A DNA stretch of 64,000 nt from Pantoea wallisii (GTDB lineage: Bacteria > Pseudomonadota > Gammaproteobacteria > Enterobacterales > Enterobacteriaceae), in contig NZ_MLFS01000014.1 of NCBI RefSeq assembly GCF_002095485.1, forward strand, positions 1 through 64,000, read 5' to 3'. Each line of letters opens with the position of its first letter. Positions within the stretch are counted from its first letter, which is position 1. Under the pieces are notes generated by a model, which ran no database searches, was not told where the DNA came from, and saw only the letters and a program-made list of their open reading frames with translations. The position numbers and the translations under genes were made by a program. Shown piece after piece: positions 31,311 to 39,110 of the stretch.

Positions 31311-32428
31311 GCGCGTTCTCCTCCGCTGATTAACGCCTGGATACGGCTAAAGATGATATGCAGCTGATCGGCGCTGACGCTGCGCACATCGGCTTCGATA
31401 ATGCCTTCATTGGCTTTGTAGCCGCGGAAGTAGATCGCGATAGCACCAGTTTTCAGCGCCTGCACCAGCTCGCCCGTCGGCCAGCCGGTGACCGCTTCGT
31501 CAAACTTAATCTCAGCACGGGCGATATCCCGGCCTGCGGCATCCCACACCACGCGCGCCGTTACGCCGTTAAGCGTGTTCAGGTTGTCGATAAAGGGCGT
31601 CATGTTAGCCACCATCTCCGCGCCGGTGGTTTTGGCGATGATCAGGTAGTTTTCAATCGCCTGCGTCAGGCCCAGAATGCCCTCTTTACCCACTTTCATG
31701 GCACGGCCAATGCCGTTGCTCTGGCGTTTCACCCACTCAACATATTGCGTGCGCCCGATAACCAGCCCGCTTGTAGGCCCTTCAATGGCTTTGGCCCCGC
31801 TGTAGATCACCAGGTCTGCGCCCATCTGGTAGTAGCACTGCAGATCCTCTTCCGCTGCCGCATCGACAATCAGCGGCAGCCCGTGTTTACGCGCTACCAC
31901 GGCTGCCTGCTCGACGCTGAGATGGCTTTTCTGCACGCAGTGGTGCGATTTGATGTACATCAGCGCTGCCGTGGTGGGCGTAATCGCCGCAGCCAACTGC
32001 TCGGGCGAGCATTCGTTGCTGTAACCCGCTTCCACCAGGCGTCCGCCGCCCAGCGCCACCATGGTGCCGACCGGTGCACCAAAGTTTACGTTGTGGCCTT
32101 TAGGCACCACGATATCGTGCGGTACGGCCAGCGGCGCAGCGTGCAGGTTCTCCAGCAGCCAGTCGTTGTCTTTAACGATCACCGCCGCCACGCTCTGCGC
32201 GATGCCTGCTGAGGCGCAGGAGACCACCACCGCACTCTCCACCTCCAGCAACTTTGCAATGTAAGCGCCGGTTTTATTGACCAGATCTTTCATTTCAAAG
32301 TAGTGATTCAGGCCGTAGCTGACGGTATCCACCACATCGGCTGACGGCGTAGAGACGCCCAGAATGGTCATGCGACCGGAGGCGTTGATGACCTGTTTCA
32401 GGTCATATTTTTCATAAATCGAAGACAT
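31307..32428 (-). CDS. DgaE-like PLP-dependent ammonia-lyase (SelA fold)
   Basis: The 373-residue SelA-like PLP enzyme has the cofactor Lys in VIYSGAKAIEGPTSG and the Asp in LPLIVDAAAEEDLQ. Salmonella DgaE removes ammonia from D-glucosaminate 6-phosphate to give the 2-keto-3-deoxy acid. I chose the start MSSIYEKYD after GAAGGGAAAG; it overlaps the amidohydrolase gene by 17 bp. Coupling to the aldolase on the other side supports consecutive steps. Confidence 0.87.
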   Translation of the reverse strand: MSSIYEKYDLKQVINASGRMTILGVSTPSADVVDTVSYGLNHYFEMKDLVNKTGAYIAKLLEVESAVVVSCASAGIAQSVAAVIVKDNDWLLENLHAAPLAVPHDIVVPKGHNVNFGAPVGTMVALGGGRLVEAGYSNECSPEQLAAAITPTTAALMYIKSHHCVQKSHLSVEQAAVVARKHGLPLIVDAAAEEDLQCYYQMGADLVIYSGAKAIEGPTSGLVIGRTQYVEWVKRQSNGIGRAMKVGKEGILGLTQAIENYLIIAKTTGAEMVANMTPFIDNLNTLNGVTARVVWDAAGRDIARAEIKFDEAVTGWPTGELVQALKTGAIAIYFRGYKANEGIIEADVRSVSADQLHIIFSRIQALISGGERA

Positions 32429-33545
32429 GATTGGCTTTCCCTTCATCGGTCAGATGCCACTGACCCGCGATAACCACGGCCAGCGGCAGCACATGTTGCT
32501 CACCCGTCACCTGTTCGCCTTCAGCATCGACGAACGGGCGGGCTTCCTCTTTGACGGTAAAAATAGTCAGGTCAGCGTCGTAGCCTTCGCTCAGACGCCC
32601 TTTGCCTGTCAGGCGCAGGCCAGCCGCAGCCTTGTGAGTCACGCAGTCGATCACCTGCGGCAGCGTCATGCCGATGCTGAAAAATTTCGACATCACGTGC
32701 GCCAGGCTGTGCACCGGGCCATTGAGGCGATTACGGCAGTAGATATCAGAGCTGATGGTTTCGGGCAGAATGCCCTGCGCAATCGCCTGACGTGCGACTT
32801 CAAAACTAAAACTGGCGCTACCGTGGCCGATATCCAGCTTGACGCCGCGCGCGATAGCGTTTTTCACCGCCGCTTTGAGCTCACCCTGCGGTGAAAGGAT
32901 ACGGTTCGGCTTGCCGTTAAAGCAGTGGGTGATGATGTCGCCGGAGGTCAGCAGATCGGCAATCTCCTCCAGCACCGGCGGATTGTTGCCAATGTGCACC
33001 ATCAGCGGCAGATTACCGGCAGCCTGCTGAATAGCTTTCGCGCGGACCAGCGGCTGAATACCGTTATTCCCCACGACGCTGCTGCTCATGCGCGCCTTCA
33101 GGCCGACGATAAAGTCAGGCCGACGTTTAACCGCCTGCACCACCGCCTCGCCGTCGATCTGCGCCATGTCGGCCAGCTCGTTCTGCGTGACGATGCCGGT
33201 GCGCGAGATGTTAATAAGCGCACGCACGTTGGTGGTCGCCGGGCGGGTGAGTTGATAAAAGTCGTCGATATGATCGGCACCGGTGCTGCCCGCATCCACC
33301 ACCGTGGTGACGCCCTGTGCCACGCCAATCGCATCGGCTTCGTCGTGGTAAATGGGTGATTTGGGATAGCAGTGCACGTGGCTGTCAATCCAGCCGGCGC
33401 TGACGTAAAAGCGTCCGCCCAGATCGCGCTCCTGCTGTGCCGGGCCGTTCACCTCACCGACGGCGGCAATTTTGCCGTCACGGATGGCGATATCCACCCG
33501 CTGTTCATCGCACAGACGCGCGCGGCGCAGAATCAGGTCAAACAT
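32412..33545 (-). CDS. Amidohydrolase/deacetylase-family metallohydrolase (cog3964 type)
   Basis: The 377-residue amidohydrolase-superfamily protein shows the metal ligands: HVH in GWIDSHVHCYP, the carboxylated Lys candidate in IVGLKARMSS, His in LMVHIGN and ITHCFNG, and the catalytic Asp in ISSDIYC. Characterised relatives remove acetyl groups from small chiral acids such as acetyl-(R)-mandelate. Beside DgaE- and DgaF-like enzymes it probably deacylates the imported compound first. Older annotation as dihydroorotase or adenine deaminase would be misleading. Confidence 0.85.
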   Translation of the reverse strand: MFDLILRRARLCDEQRVDIAIRDGKIAAVGEVNGPAQQERDLGGRFYVSAGWIDSHVHCYPKSPIYHDEADAIGVAQGVTTVVDAGSTGADHIDDFYQLTRPATTNVRALINISRTGIVTQNELADMAQIDGEAVVQAVKRRPDFIVGLKARMSSSVVGNNGIQPLVRAKAIQQAAGNLPLMVHIGNNPPVLEEIADLLTSGDIITHCFNGKPNRILSPQGELKAAVKNAIARGVKLDIGHGSASFSFEVARQAIAQGILPETISSDIYCRNRLNGPVHSLAHVMSKFFSIGMTLPQVIDCVTHKAAAGLRLTGKGRLSEGYDADLTIFTVKEEARPFVDAEGEQVTGEQHVLPLAVVIAGQWHLTDEGKANHVFDL

Positions 33546-33570
33546 GCTTACTCCTTACTGCGTTTGTTGA

Positions 33571-33818
33571 GTGCGTATAATGCGCACCCGACAGAACATA
33601 TCGTGCCGTTGCCAGGTGCGCATAAATGCGCCCCCTACAAAACACATGGCGCTGTTGTTGGATCGCCATGAATACGTATCCGACAAAACACATGGTGCCG
33701 TTGCCAGGTGCGCATAAATGCGCACCCTACAAAACGCATGGCGCTGTTGTTGTACCGCCATTGATACGCACCCGACAAAACACACCATGCCGTTGTAGGG
33801 TCGCCATTAATGGCGACC
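33571..33818. repeat. Array of seven palindromic repeat units inside the accessory operon
   Basis: Units lie at 33571-33588, 33615-33634, 33660-33681, 33707-33726, 33751-33771 and 33799-33818, alternating the GGTGCGCAT...ATGCGCACC and GGTCGCCATTAATGGCGACC families with decayed members between. They are joined by conserved text (CTACAAAACACATGGCGCTGTTGTTG type) at about 45-bp spacing. The array fills the whole gap between the DUF4310 gene and the amidohydrolase gene. Confidence 0.85.
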
Positions 33819-33824
33819 GCTCTG

Positions 33825-34472
33825 TTACAGCGAAATCGGGAACATCGCGCCCAGCACCATGGCGCCGAGGATGGCACCGCCGGTGATCGGCTTATTCCAG
33901 AGATAAAACAGCAGCGCACCGAGCAGCGAGCCGAGCCCGATCGGAATCGACGCTGCCATCGCAGAGAGGATAATCAACGGCCCGAGGAAGCGGCCAGAGG
34001 CGTTACCGGCGCCCATCATCACGTCAGCACCGTAGGTGGAGTCGCTCTGATTGATGGTGAACTTACGCGCCAGAATAATCACGTAGCCAATGGCCACGCC
34101 AATCACCAGGCCCGTCGCCAGTGAGGCGGCAAAGTTTGCCACCGGGAAGACAATGCCGGCACCCAGCAGCAGCGCCGGCACGCCCAGGCCGACGCCGGTC
34201 TGAATCGCGCCGCCGATATCAAGAATCCCTACCAGCGATCCCTCAATGATGCGGGCAAACAGGAAGCTGGCACCAAAGGCCGCTACCGCGCCATACACGC
34301 CAGTTTCCATGCCGGAACGCAGCATCGAAACAAACGCCACTTCGTTAAACGCACCGATGCCATACAGGTAGTACATGTGCGTACCGGCGAACACGCCCGA
34401 AGAGAGCAGGCCGACAAAAATCGGGAAGGACCAGTCGGCGTACCAGAACCCCTTGTTTTCGTTCTCGTTCAT
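33825..34472 (-). CDS. DUF4310 membrane protein
   Basis: The 215-residue hydrophobic protein of the DUF4310 family has about six membrane segments rich in glycine and alanine (LGVPALLLGAGIVFPVANFA; GAILGAMVLGAMF). I chose ATG 34472 after AAGGAGCC. It starts 12 bp after the DUF4311 gene, and these two always appear to travel together. Likely a transporter subunit, inferred from topology and neighbours only. Confidence 0.85.
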   Translation of the reverse strand: MNENENKGFWYADWSFPIFVGLLSSGVFAGTHMYYLYGIGAFNEVAFVSMLRSGMETGVYGAVAAFGASFLFARIIEGSLVGILDIGGAIQTGVGLGVPALLLGAGIVFPVANFAASLATGLVIGVAIGYVIILARKFTINQSDSTYGADVMMGAGNASGRFLGPLIILSAMAASIPIGLGSLLGALLFYLWNKPITGGAILGAMVLGAMFPISL

Positions 34473-34484
34473 GCGCAAGGCTCC

Positions 34485-35261
34485 TTATTTGCCGCTCAGG
34501 CTGTTGTGAATCATGTCGAGCCAGCCAGGAATGCCAAGCTGGAAGGATTGCAGCAGTTTCATGTCAAAGCCGCGGAAGAAGCCGCTCAGCACAAACAGCA
34601 GCACAATGGCGAACATCATCACTTTGGTGACTCTGTTCCAGCCGCTCTCCTCTACGCCTTTACCGATCAGGATCCCCAGCACCAGGCCCGGCACTGCGTT
34701 GCCCATGATCAGCTGGGCCAGACCGCCGAAGATGGTGGCCCAGAAGCCCGATTTTTTACCGGCGTCAATCGCGGCCAGCCAGAAGATCACCGGCATAACG
34801 GTGTTCACCAGCAGGTTGGCTGCCGGCACCAGCACTTTCACCGCCGTGACCTGCAAAGCAGCAGGCACGGCGGATGCGGTGCTGTTCAGGAACGCCACCA
34901 CAATCATGCCGATGATGCCGCAGGCAATCGCCATGCGCTTCGGGTTGTGTAAGGTCTCTGCGACATTGCGGTTTTTCACCATCAGTGCCGCGGCGCCCCA
35001 GTTAGGCAGAATGCGGTGGTCGACGTCCTGCGTGAAGGAGCCCGCAGCGACGGAAGATGCCCAGGCGTTAAAGAAGAAGCCGAGACCAAAGGAGAAGTGC
35101 GAAGCGGGATCGCCCTCGCAGGAGTTGAGTTCGCCCAGCGTACGGAACGCGCCCATGCCCTGCGTGGTCGGGGCATGGAACATGCGCGCCGCGCCCGCTC
35201 CGACACCCACGCCAACTAATCCACCGATGATTAACGACTTAAACAAAATGATTAAAAACAT
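34485..35261 (-). CDS. DUF4311 membrane protein
   Basis: The 258-residue polytopic protein of the DUF4311 family has several hydrophobic segments: LFKSLIIGGLVGVGVGAGAA at the N-terminus, then MAIACGIIGMIVVAFLNS and MMFAIVLLFVLSGFF. It resembles no well-known transporter by eye. With DUF4310 it probably forms the membrane part of an uptake system for the substrate of the adjacent enzymes. Confidence 0.85.
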   Translation of the reverse strand: MFLIILFKSLIIGGLVGVGVGAGAARMFHAPTTQGMGAFRTLGELNSCEGDPASHFSFGLGFFFNAWASSVAAGSFTQDVDHRILPNWGAAALMVKNRNVAETLHNPKRMAIACGIIGMIVVAFLNSTASAVPAALQVTAVKVLVPAANLLVNTVMPVIFWLAAIDAGKKSGFWATIFGGLAQLIMGNAVPGLVLGILIGKGVEESGWNRVTKVMMFAIVLLFVLSGFFRGFDMKLLQSFQLGIPGWLDMIHNSLSGK

Positions 35262-35310
35262 ATTGTTGTACCTTTTGTTATCGTCTTATTAACCGGCTAG
35301 CCGGGCTACT

Positions 35311-35610
35311 TTATGGTGTCGCCGTAAATTCGACGCTCTCTGTGTCAATGACGGTGACGCTGACGGTAATCTCCAGCTCAACGCTGTAGTTCCGTCGTTC
35401 ACGCGCGAGAAAGAAGAACAGAAACTTCTCCTTTCGTACGCTCTCCTGTGCGCGCAGCACCCGCACATCCAGCGGTTCAATGCGCAGCAGAATTTTCTGG
35501 CTGGTGCGCAGCACCTGCTGCTGCACCTTACTGAGCGCATCGGCGAAGGCTTTTGCTTTGCTGTCGCCTTTGCCCTGCACCGTTACCTGCGTCTCATATT
35601 GCTGTTTCAT
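35311..35610 (-). CDS. DUF4312 small cytoplasmic protein
   Basis: The 99-residue protein of the DUF4312 family is charged, with no signal or membrane segment. It has an alpha-beta pattern with a C-terminal beta-rich part (VELEITVSVTVIDTESVEF). Its start is 2 bp after the SFCGS gene. Function unknown; it is likely an accessory subunit of the DUF4310/4311 system. Confidence 0.82.
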   Translation of the reverse strand: MKQQYETQVTVQGKGDSKAKAFADALSKVQQQVLRTSQKILLRIEPLDVRVLRAQESVRKEKFLFFFLARERRNYSVELEITVSVTVIDTESVEFTATP

Positions 35611-35612
35611 GC

Positions 35613-35969
35613 TTAGCTGCCGTGCTTCTTATTCCAGGCCTGCACCAGACGCTCGCCCAGCTCCTCTTTATCCATAAAGCCAAAGCCCAGCACGGTGGCA
35701 CCTTCATTGATGGCCGTTACGCCCTCATCAACCGAGCGCATACCGTGTTTGGCTTTGTAGCCATACTTGTTCTGTGCGGTGATAGCACCTGCCCCGCCGC
35801 TGCCGCAGAACGAGATCCCGAAGTCAGCGTTCTCCGCTTTCATCACGTCGCCCAGCTTCATATCTGCGGCAACGCCCGGCACCACTACCGCACGGCCGCC
35901 CGCTTTCTCAATACCCGCAGCCACTTTCTGCCCTTTACCCAGGCGATCGCCAATCACTACTGTTACCAT
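35613..35969 (-). CDS. SFCGS-motif glycine-rich protein
   Basis: The 118-residue cytoplasmic protein carries the family motif ISFCGSGGAGAI at about residues 53-64 and a Rossmann-like start (VTVVIGDRLGKGQKVAAGIE). The Cys-Gly-Ser-Gly-Gly loop looks like the phosphocysteine loop of small PTS EIIB proteins. E. coli YhfU, of similar size and in a comparable operon, has an analogous Gly-rich loop. I chose ATG 35969 after GAGGAAACGAG; longer upstream frames run into the PRD gene. Confidence 0.85.
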   Translation of the reverse strand: MVTVVIGDRLGKGQKVAAGIEKAGGRAVVVPGVAADMKLGDVMKAENADFGISFCGSGGAGAITAQNKYGYKAKHGMRSVDEGVTAINEGATVLGFGFMDKEELGERLVQAWNKKHGS

Positions 35970-35988
35970 GCTCGTTTCCTCTCTCAAT

Positions 35989-36327
35989 TCATGCTTCGTT
36001 CGATTTCGCCACTTCGATATGCACTGACAGCAGCCAGGCCTCTTCGATGGGCAGGTTGCCAAACAGATCCACCACCTGTCGTGCCAGCGCCATGGTCTCT
36101 GGCGGGATATCGTCAAACAGCTCAGCCTCCACATCCGGCAGTGCTTCTCCGGTCAGGGAGCGTGCCGCCATGGCCCGGACATGCGAGGCCAGCATCTGCT
36201 GCTGCACCGCATTGGCTTCGATATGGTGTGCGGCATAGATGGCCGCGATCTGGTTCATTACGTTATCCGCCAGCGCCTGAATCGCTTCCGGCGTGCTTGG
36301 TTTCAGCGGGACAGCATCACTCCTCAC
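35989..36327 (-). CDS. Stand-alone PRD-domain protein
   Basis: The 112-residue protein consists of little more than one PTS regulation domain with His in candidate phosphorylation positions (SHVRAMAARS; LSVHIEVAKS). It lacks a DNA-binding domain. The likely start is GTG at 36327, seven bases after AGGAG. It is the first gene of the accessory operon. Similar lone PRD proteins accompany SFCGS/DUF4310-4312 sets, and E. coli has yhfY in the yhf operon. Confidence 0.8.
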   Translation of the reverse strand: MRSDAVPLKPSTPEAIQALADNVMNQIAAIYAAHHIEANAVQQQMLASHVRAMAARSLTGEALPDVEAELFDDIPPETMALARQVVDLFGNLPIEEAWLLSVHIEVAKSNEA

Positions 36328-36563
36328 CCTGGTACTCCTGTTTACAGCGGACAAATACAGATAATTCGCGTTGAAAAGAAATTACGCTTTCCGCTGGCGG
36401 GTGTGGAGACGCATCTTTTCCACCTCGAAGTGGAAATCGTGCGGGTGAGTGTGCGCCAGATCGCAGCATGCACGAAGTATGCGAAACCAATCACAAAATG
36501 CAGGTTATGAGGGCGATAAGGCTTATCAGGCGGCGAAGTGTGCGGCGGGCGCGGGGGAAACAA

Positions 36564-36583
36564 GGCCAGCACTGTCGCTGGCC
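36564..36583 (-). terminator. Hairpin after cybC
   Basis: GGCCAGC pairs with GCTGGCC around ACTGTC, 8 bp after the cybC stop on the minus strand. The following T-rich stretch is weak, so termination is only likely. Confidence 0.5.
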
Positions 36584-36590
36584 CTGACTA

Positions 36591-36977
36591 TCAGCGGAAT
36601 TTCTTATGGTTGGTATTACGGATATCTTCCAGCTTCTTCGCTTCCGATTTCGCTGCGTCCAGTTTGTTGGCCTTCGCCAGCTGGTCGACAACCTCAATCT
36701 GCGCAATCAGCGAATTCAGACCGGCGTGGTAATCTTTGATCTCCGCGCTATCAGCCGCTTTACCTTCCAGTTTTTCCGGCGTCGATTTTTTGGCATCTTC
36801 CGCTGCGGCGCGCATTTTGCCGAGGGCAGTTTGCATCTCCTGCGCGTCGGACGTTTTCTTCACCACGCTCAGACCATCCTTAAGGGTATCCATATCCTGT
36901 TCCAGGTCAGCAGCAAATACGCTGGCCGAGGAGAACAACAACGACAGAGACAACATTGCAATCAGATGCTTACGCAT
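36591..36977 (-). CDS. cybC: Cytochrome b562
   Basis: The 128-residue periplasmic four-helix haem protein has a signal peptide ending SASVFAA. The mature start DLEQDMDTLKDGL supplies the axial Met, and NTNHKKFR at the C-terminus supplies the axial His, as in E. coli b562. Its electron partner is unknown. It lies next to tldE, as in E. coli. Confidence 0.92.
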   Translation of the reverse strand: MRKHLIAMLSLSLLFSSASVFAADLEQDMDTLKDGLSVVKKTSDAQEMQTALGKMRAAAEDAKKSTPEKLEGKAADSAEIKDYHAGLNSLIAQIEVVDQLAKANKLDAAKSEAKKLEDIRNTNHKKFR

Positions 36978-37003
36978 TGAGTTTTCCTATAATTATTGTG
37001 GGC

Positions 37004-37032
37004 ATAAAAAAAGCAGCCTTGTGGGCTGCTTT
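37004..37032 (-). terminator. Terminator after tldE
   Basis: On the minus strand, AAAGCAGCC-CACAA-GGCTGCTTT is followed by TTTTATG, 17 bp after the tldE stop and upstream of cybC. Confidence 0.88.
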
Positions 37033-37048
37033 CAGGAAGCGATGTCTT

Positions 37049-38389
37049 TTATTGTCCGGCGATTTTCATCTCCGGCAGCAGCACCGAACCGCATTGTATA
37101 TTGCTGCGCGTTTCAATGTCGTTACCAACCGTTACCATATTGAGCCACATATCTTTAAGGTTACCGGCAATTGTGATCTCGCTCACAGGATATTGAATTT
37201 CGCCGTTTTCCACCCAGAAACCGGCGGCACCACGCGAGTAGTCACCGGTCATGGCGCTGACGCTGGAACCCATCAGCTCCGTTACGATCAATCCACGCCC
37301 CATCTGTTTCACCAGGTCGTCAAAGCTGTGGCCCTGGCCCGCGATGCGCCAGTTATGAATGCCACCGGCATGACCGGTGCTTTGCAGACCCAGCTTGCGC
37401 GCCGAATAGCTGGTCAGCAGCCAGTTTTGCAGTACGCCATCTTTGATGATCTCACGCGCTTCGGTGCGTACGCCTTCGCTGTCGAACGGCGTCGAGGCCA
37501 GCCCTTTCAGCAGGTGCGGCTTCTCTTCAATGGTCAGCCATGACGGGAAGATCTGAGTGCCGAGCGCATCCAGCAGGAAGGTGGATTTGCGATAGACGCT
37601 GCTGCCGGCAATCATGCCCACCAGGTGGCCAAACAGGCCGGTGGCGACTTCCGGTGCAAACAGCACCGGCGCTTTCATGGTGGGCAGCTTGCGCGGGGCC
37701 AGGCGCGCCAGAACGCGACGTGCACACTCGGCACCCACCCAGTCGGCGCTTTGCAGCTCATCGATTGAGCGGCCGATGGTATAGGCGTAATCGCGCTCCA
37801 TGTTGCCATCCTGCTCGGCAATCACGCAGCTGGAGAGCGAATGCCGGCTGGAGCAGTAGCTCTGCAGCATGCCGTGGCTGTTACCAAACACTTTAATGCC
37901 CACGTGGCTGTTGAAGCTGCCACCTTCGGTGTTGGTAATGCGCTTGTCCGCCTGCAGCGAAGCCTGCTCGGCTTGCGCGGCCAGTTCGATGGCGCGATCG
38001 GCGTCGATCTCCCATGGGTGATAGAGATCGAGATCCGGCGCGTCAAAGGCCAGCAGCTCGCGATCGGCAGGCGCGGCATAGGGATCGGGCGAGGTATAGC
38101 GGGCAATATCGATCGCCGCCTGCACGGTGCGTTTGATGGCATCCGGGCTGAGATCGGTCGACGAGGCGCTGCCTTTGCGGTTTTGATGATAGACGGTGAT
38201 GCCGAGCGCACCATCGCTGTTGAATTCGACGTTTTCCACTTCGCCGTAGCGGGTACTGACACCAATGCCGGTGGTTTTGGTGACCGCCACCTCTGCTCCA
38301 TCGGTGCTGGCTTTTGCCAGTTCCAGTGCCTGCGCGACAGCCTGTTCTAACACTTTACGTTGTTCTGCAACCTGAGTAGATACGTTCAT
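37049..38389 (-). CDS. tldE: TldE (PmbA), metalloprotease subunit
   Basis: TldE pairs with TldD to form a protease that matures microcin B17 and degrades CcdA in E. coli. The 446-residue protein matches the PmbA family across its length, with [20 protein letters not shown] and [20 protein letters not shown] near the C-terminus. TldE lacks the metal site, which resides in TldD. It is divergent from darP, as in E. coli. Confidence 0.95.
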   Translation of the reverse strand: MNVSTQVAEQRKVLEQAVAQALELAKASTDGAEVAVTKTTGIGVSTRYGEVENVEFNSDGALGITVYHQNRKGSASSTDLSPDAIKRTVQAAIDIARYTSPDPYAAPADRELLAFDAPDLDLYHPWEIDADRAIELAAQAEQASLQADKRITNTEGGSFNSHVGIKVFGNSHGMLQSYCSSRHSLSSCVIAEQDGNMERDYAYTIGRSIDELQSADWVGAECARRVLARLAPRKLPTMKAPVLFAPEVATGLFGHLVGMIAGSSVYRKSTFLLDALGTQIFPSWLTIEEKPHLLKGLASTPFDSEGVRTEAREIIKDGVLQNWLLTSYSARKLGLQSTGHAGGIHNWRIAGQGHSFDDLVKQMGRGLIVTELMGSSVSAMTGDYSRGAAGFWVENGEIQYPVSEITIAGNLKDMWLNMVTVGNDIETRSNIQCGSVLLPEMKIAGQ

Positions 38390-38504
38390 CGACCTGCCGT
38401 CTAATCTTAAGTATGAATTTAGTGAGTCTATCAGACTCAGAGAACAATTTCGCAGTCGCCCGATAAACTGGTAGGATTAGCCTCTTTTTTTAGGGAGCCA
38501 AGAG

Positions 38505-39047
38505 ATGACGAAGCAGCCTGAAGACTGGCTCGACGATGTGCCGGATAATCACGAAGAAGAAGATGAAGAGATTATCTGGGTCAGTAAAAGTGAAATTAAG
38601 CGTGATGCTGAAGAGCTGAAACGCCTCGGTGCCGAGCTGGTGGATCTGGGGAAAAACTCTCTGGACAAGATTCCGCTCGATGAAGATCTGCGTGCCGCCA
38701 TTGAACTGGCGCAGCGCATTAAGAAAGAGGGCCGCCGCCGTCAGCTGCAGCTGATTGGTAAAATGCTGCGTCAGCGCGATGAAGATCCAATTCGTCAGGC
38801 GCTGGATAAGCTGAAAAACCGCCATAACCAGCAGGTTGCCCTGTTCCACAAGCTGGAGCAATTACGCGATCGTTTGATTGATAAAGGCGATGAGGCGATT
38901 GAGGATGTGATTAATCTTTATCCGCACGCCGATCGTCAGCAGCTGCGTAGCATGATCCGCAATGCGCAGAAAGAGAAAGCGACCAATAAGCCGCCAAAAT
39001 CCGCGCGCGTGATTTTCCAGTATCTGCGCGAGCTGGCTGAAGCCTGA
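38505..39047 (+). CDS. darP: DarP (YjgA), ribosome assembly factor
   Basis: The 180-residue acidic helical protein matches E. coli YjgA/DarP from [18 protein letters not shown] through the C-terminus ([15 protein letters not shown]). DarP associates with late 50S subunit precursors. It is divergent from tldE. Confidence 0.95.
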   Translation: MTKQPEDWLDDVPDNHEEEDEEIIWVSKSEIKRDAEELKRLGAELVDLGKNSLDKIPLDEDLRAAIELAQRIKKEGRRRQLQLIGKMLRQRDEDPIRQALDKLKNRHNQQVALFHKLEQLRDRLIDKGDEAIEDVINLYPHADRQQLRSMIRNAQKEKATNKPPKSARVIFQYLRELAEA

Positions 39048-39061
39048 GATCGTGCCCGCTG

Positions 39062-39079
39062 TCCCCCGCTTGCGGGGGA
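39062..39079. repeat. GC-rich hairpin between darP and mpl
   Basis: CCCCCGC-TT-GCGGGGG forms a short hairpin between convergent genes. There is no T-tract, so it is only possibly a terminator. Confidence 0.4.
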
Positions 39080-39110
39080 AGTTGGGAGGTGCAGCGAGCA
39101 CGCGCCTGCG

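Noticed and set aside
31358-32212. Open frame of 284 codons opposite the DgaE-like gene
   Set aside because: The sense strand encodes a clear PLP enzyme; the antisense frame has no known motif or ribosome binding site.
33571-33818. CRISPR-like array
   Set aside because: The repeats are palindromic, vary in sequence, alternate between two families and are separated by conserved rather than unique spacers; there are no cas genes.
33555-33919. Short open frames across the palindrome array
   Set aside because: Their repetitive Arg/Cys-rich translations come from the repeated DNA units and do not resemble proteins.
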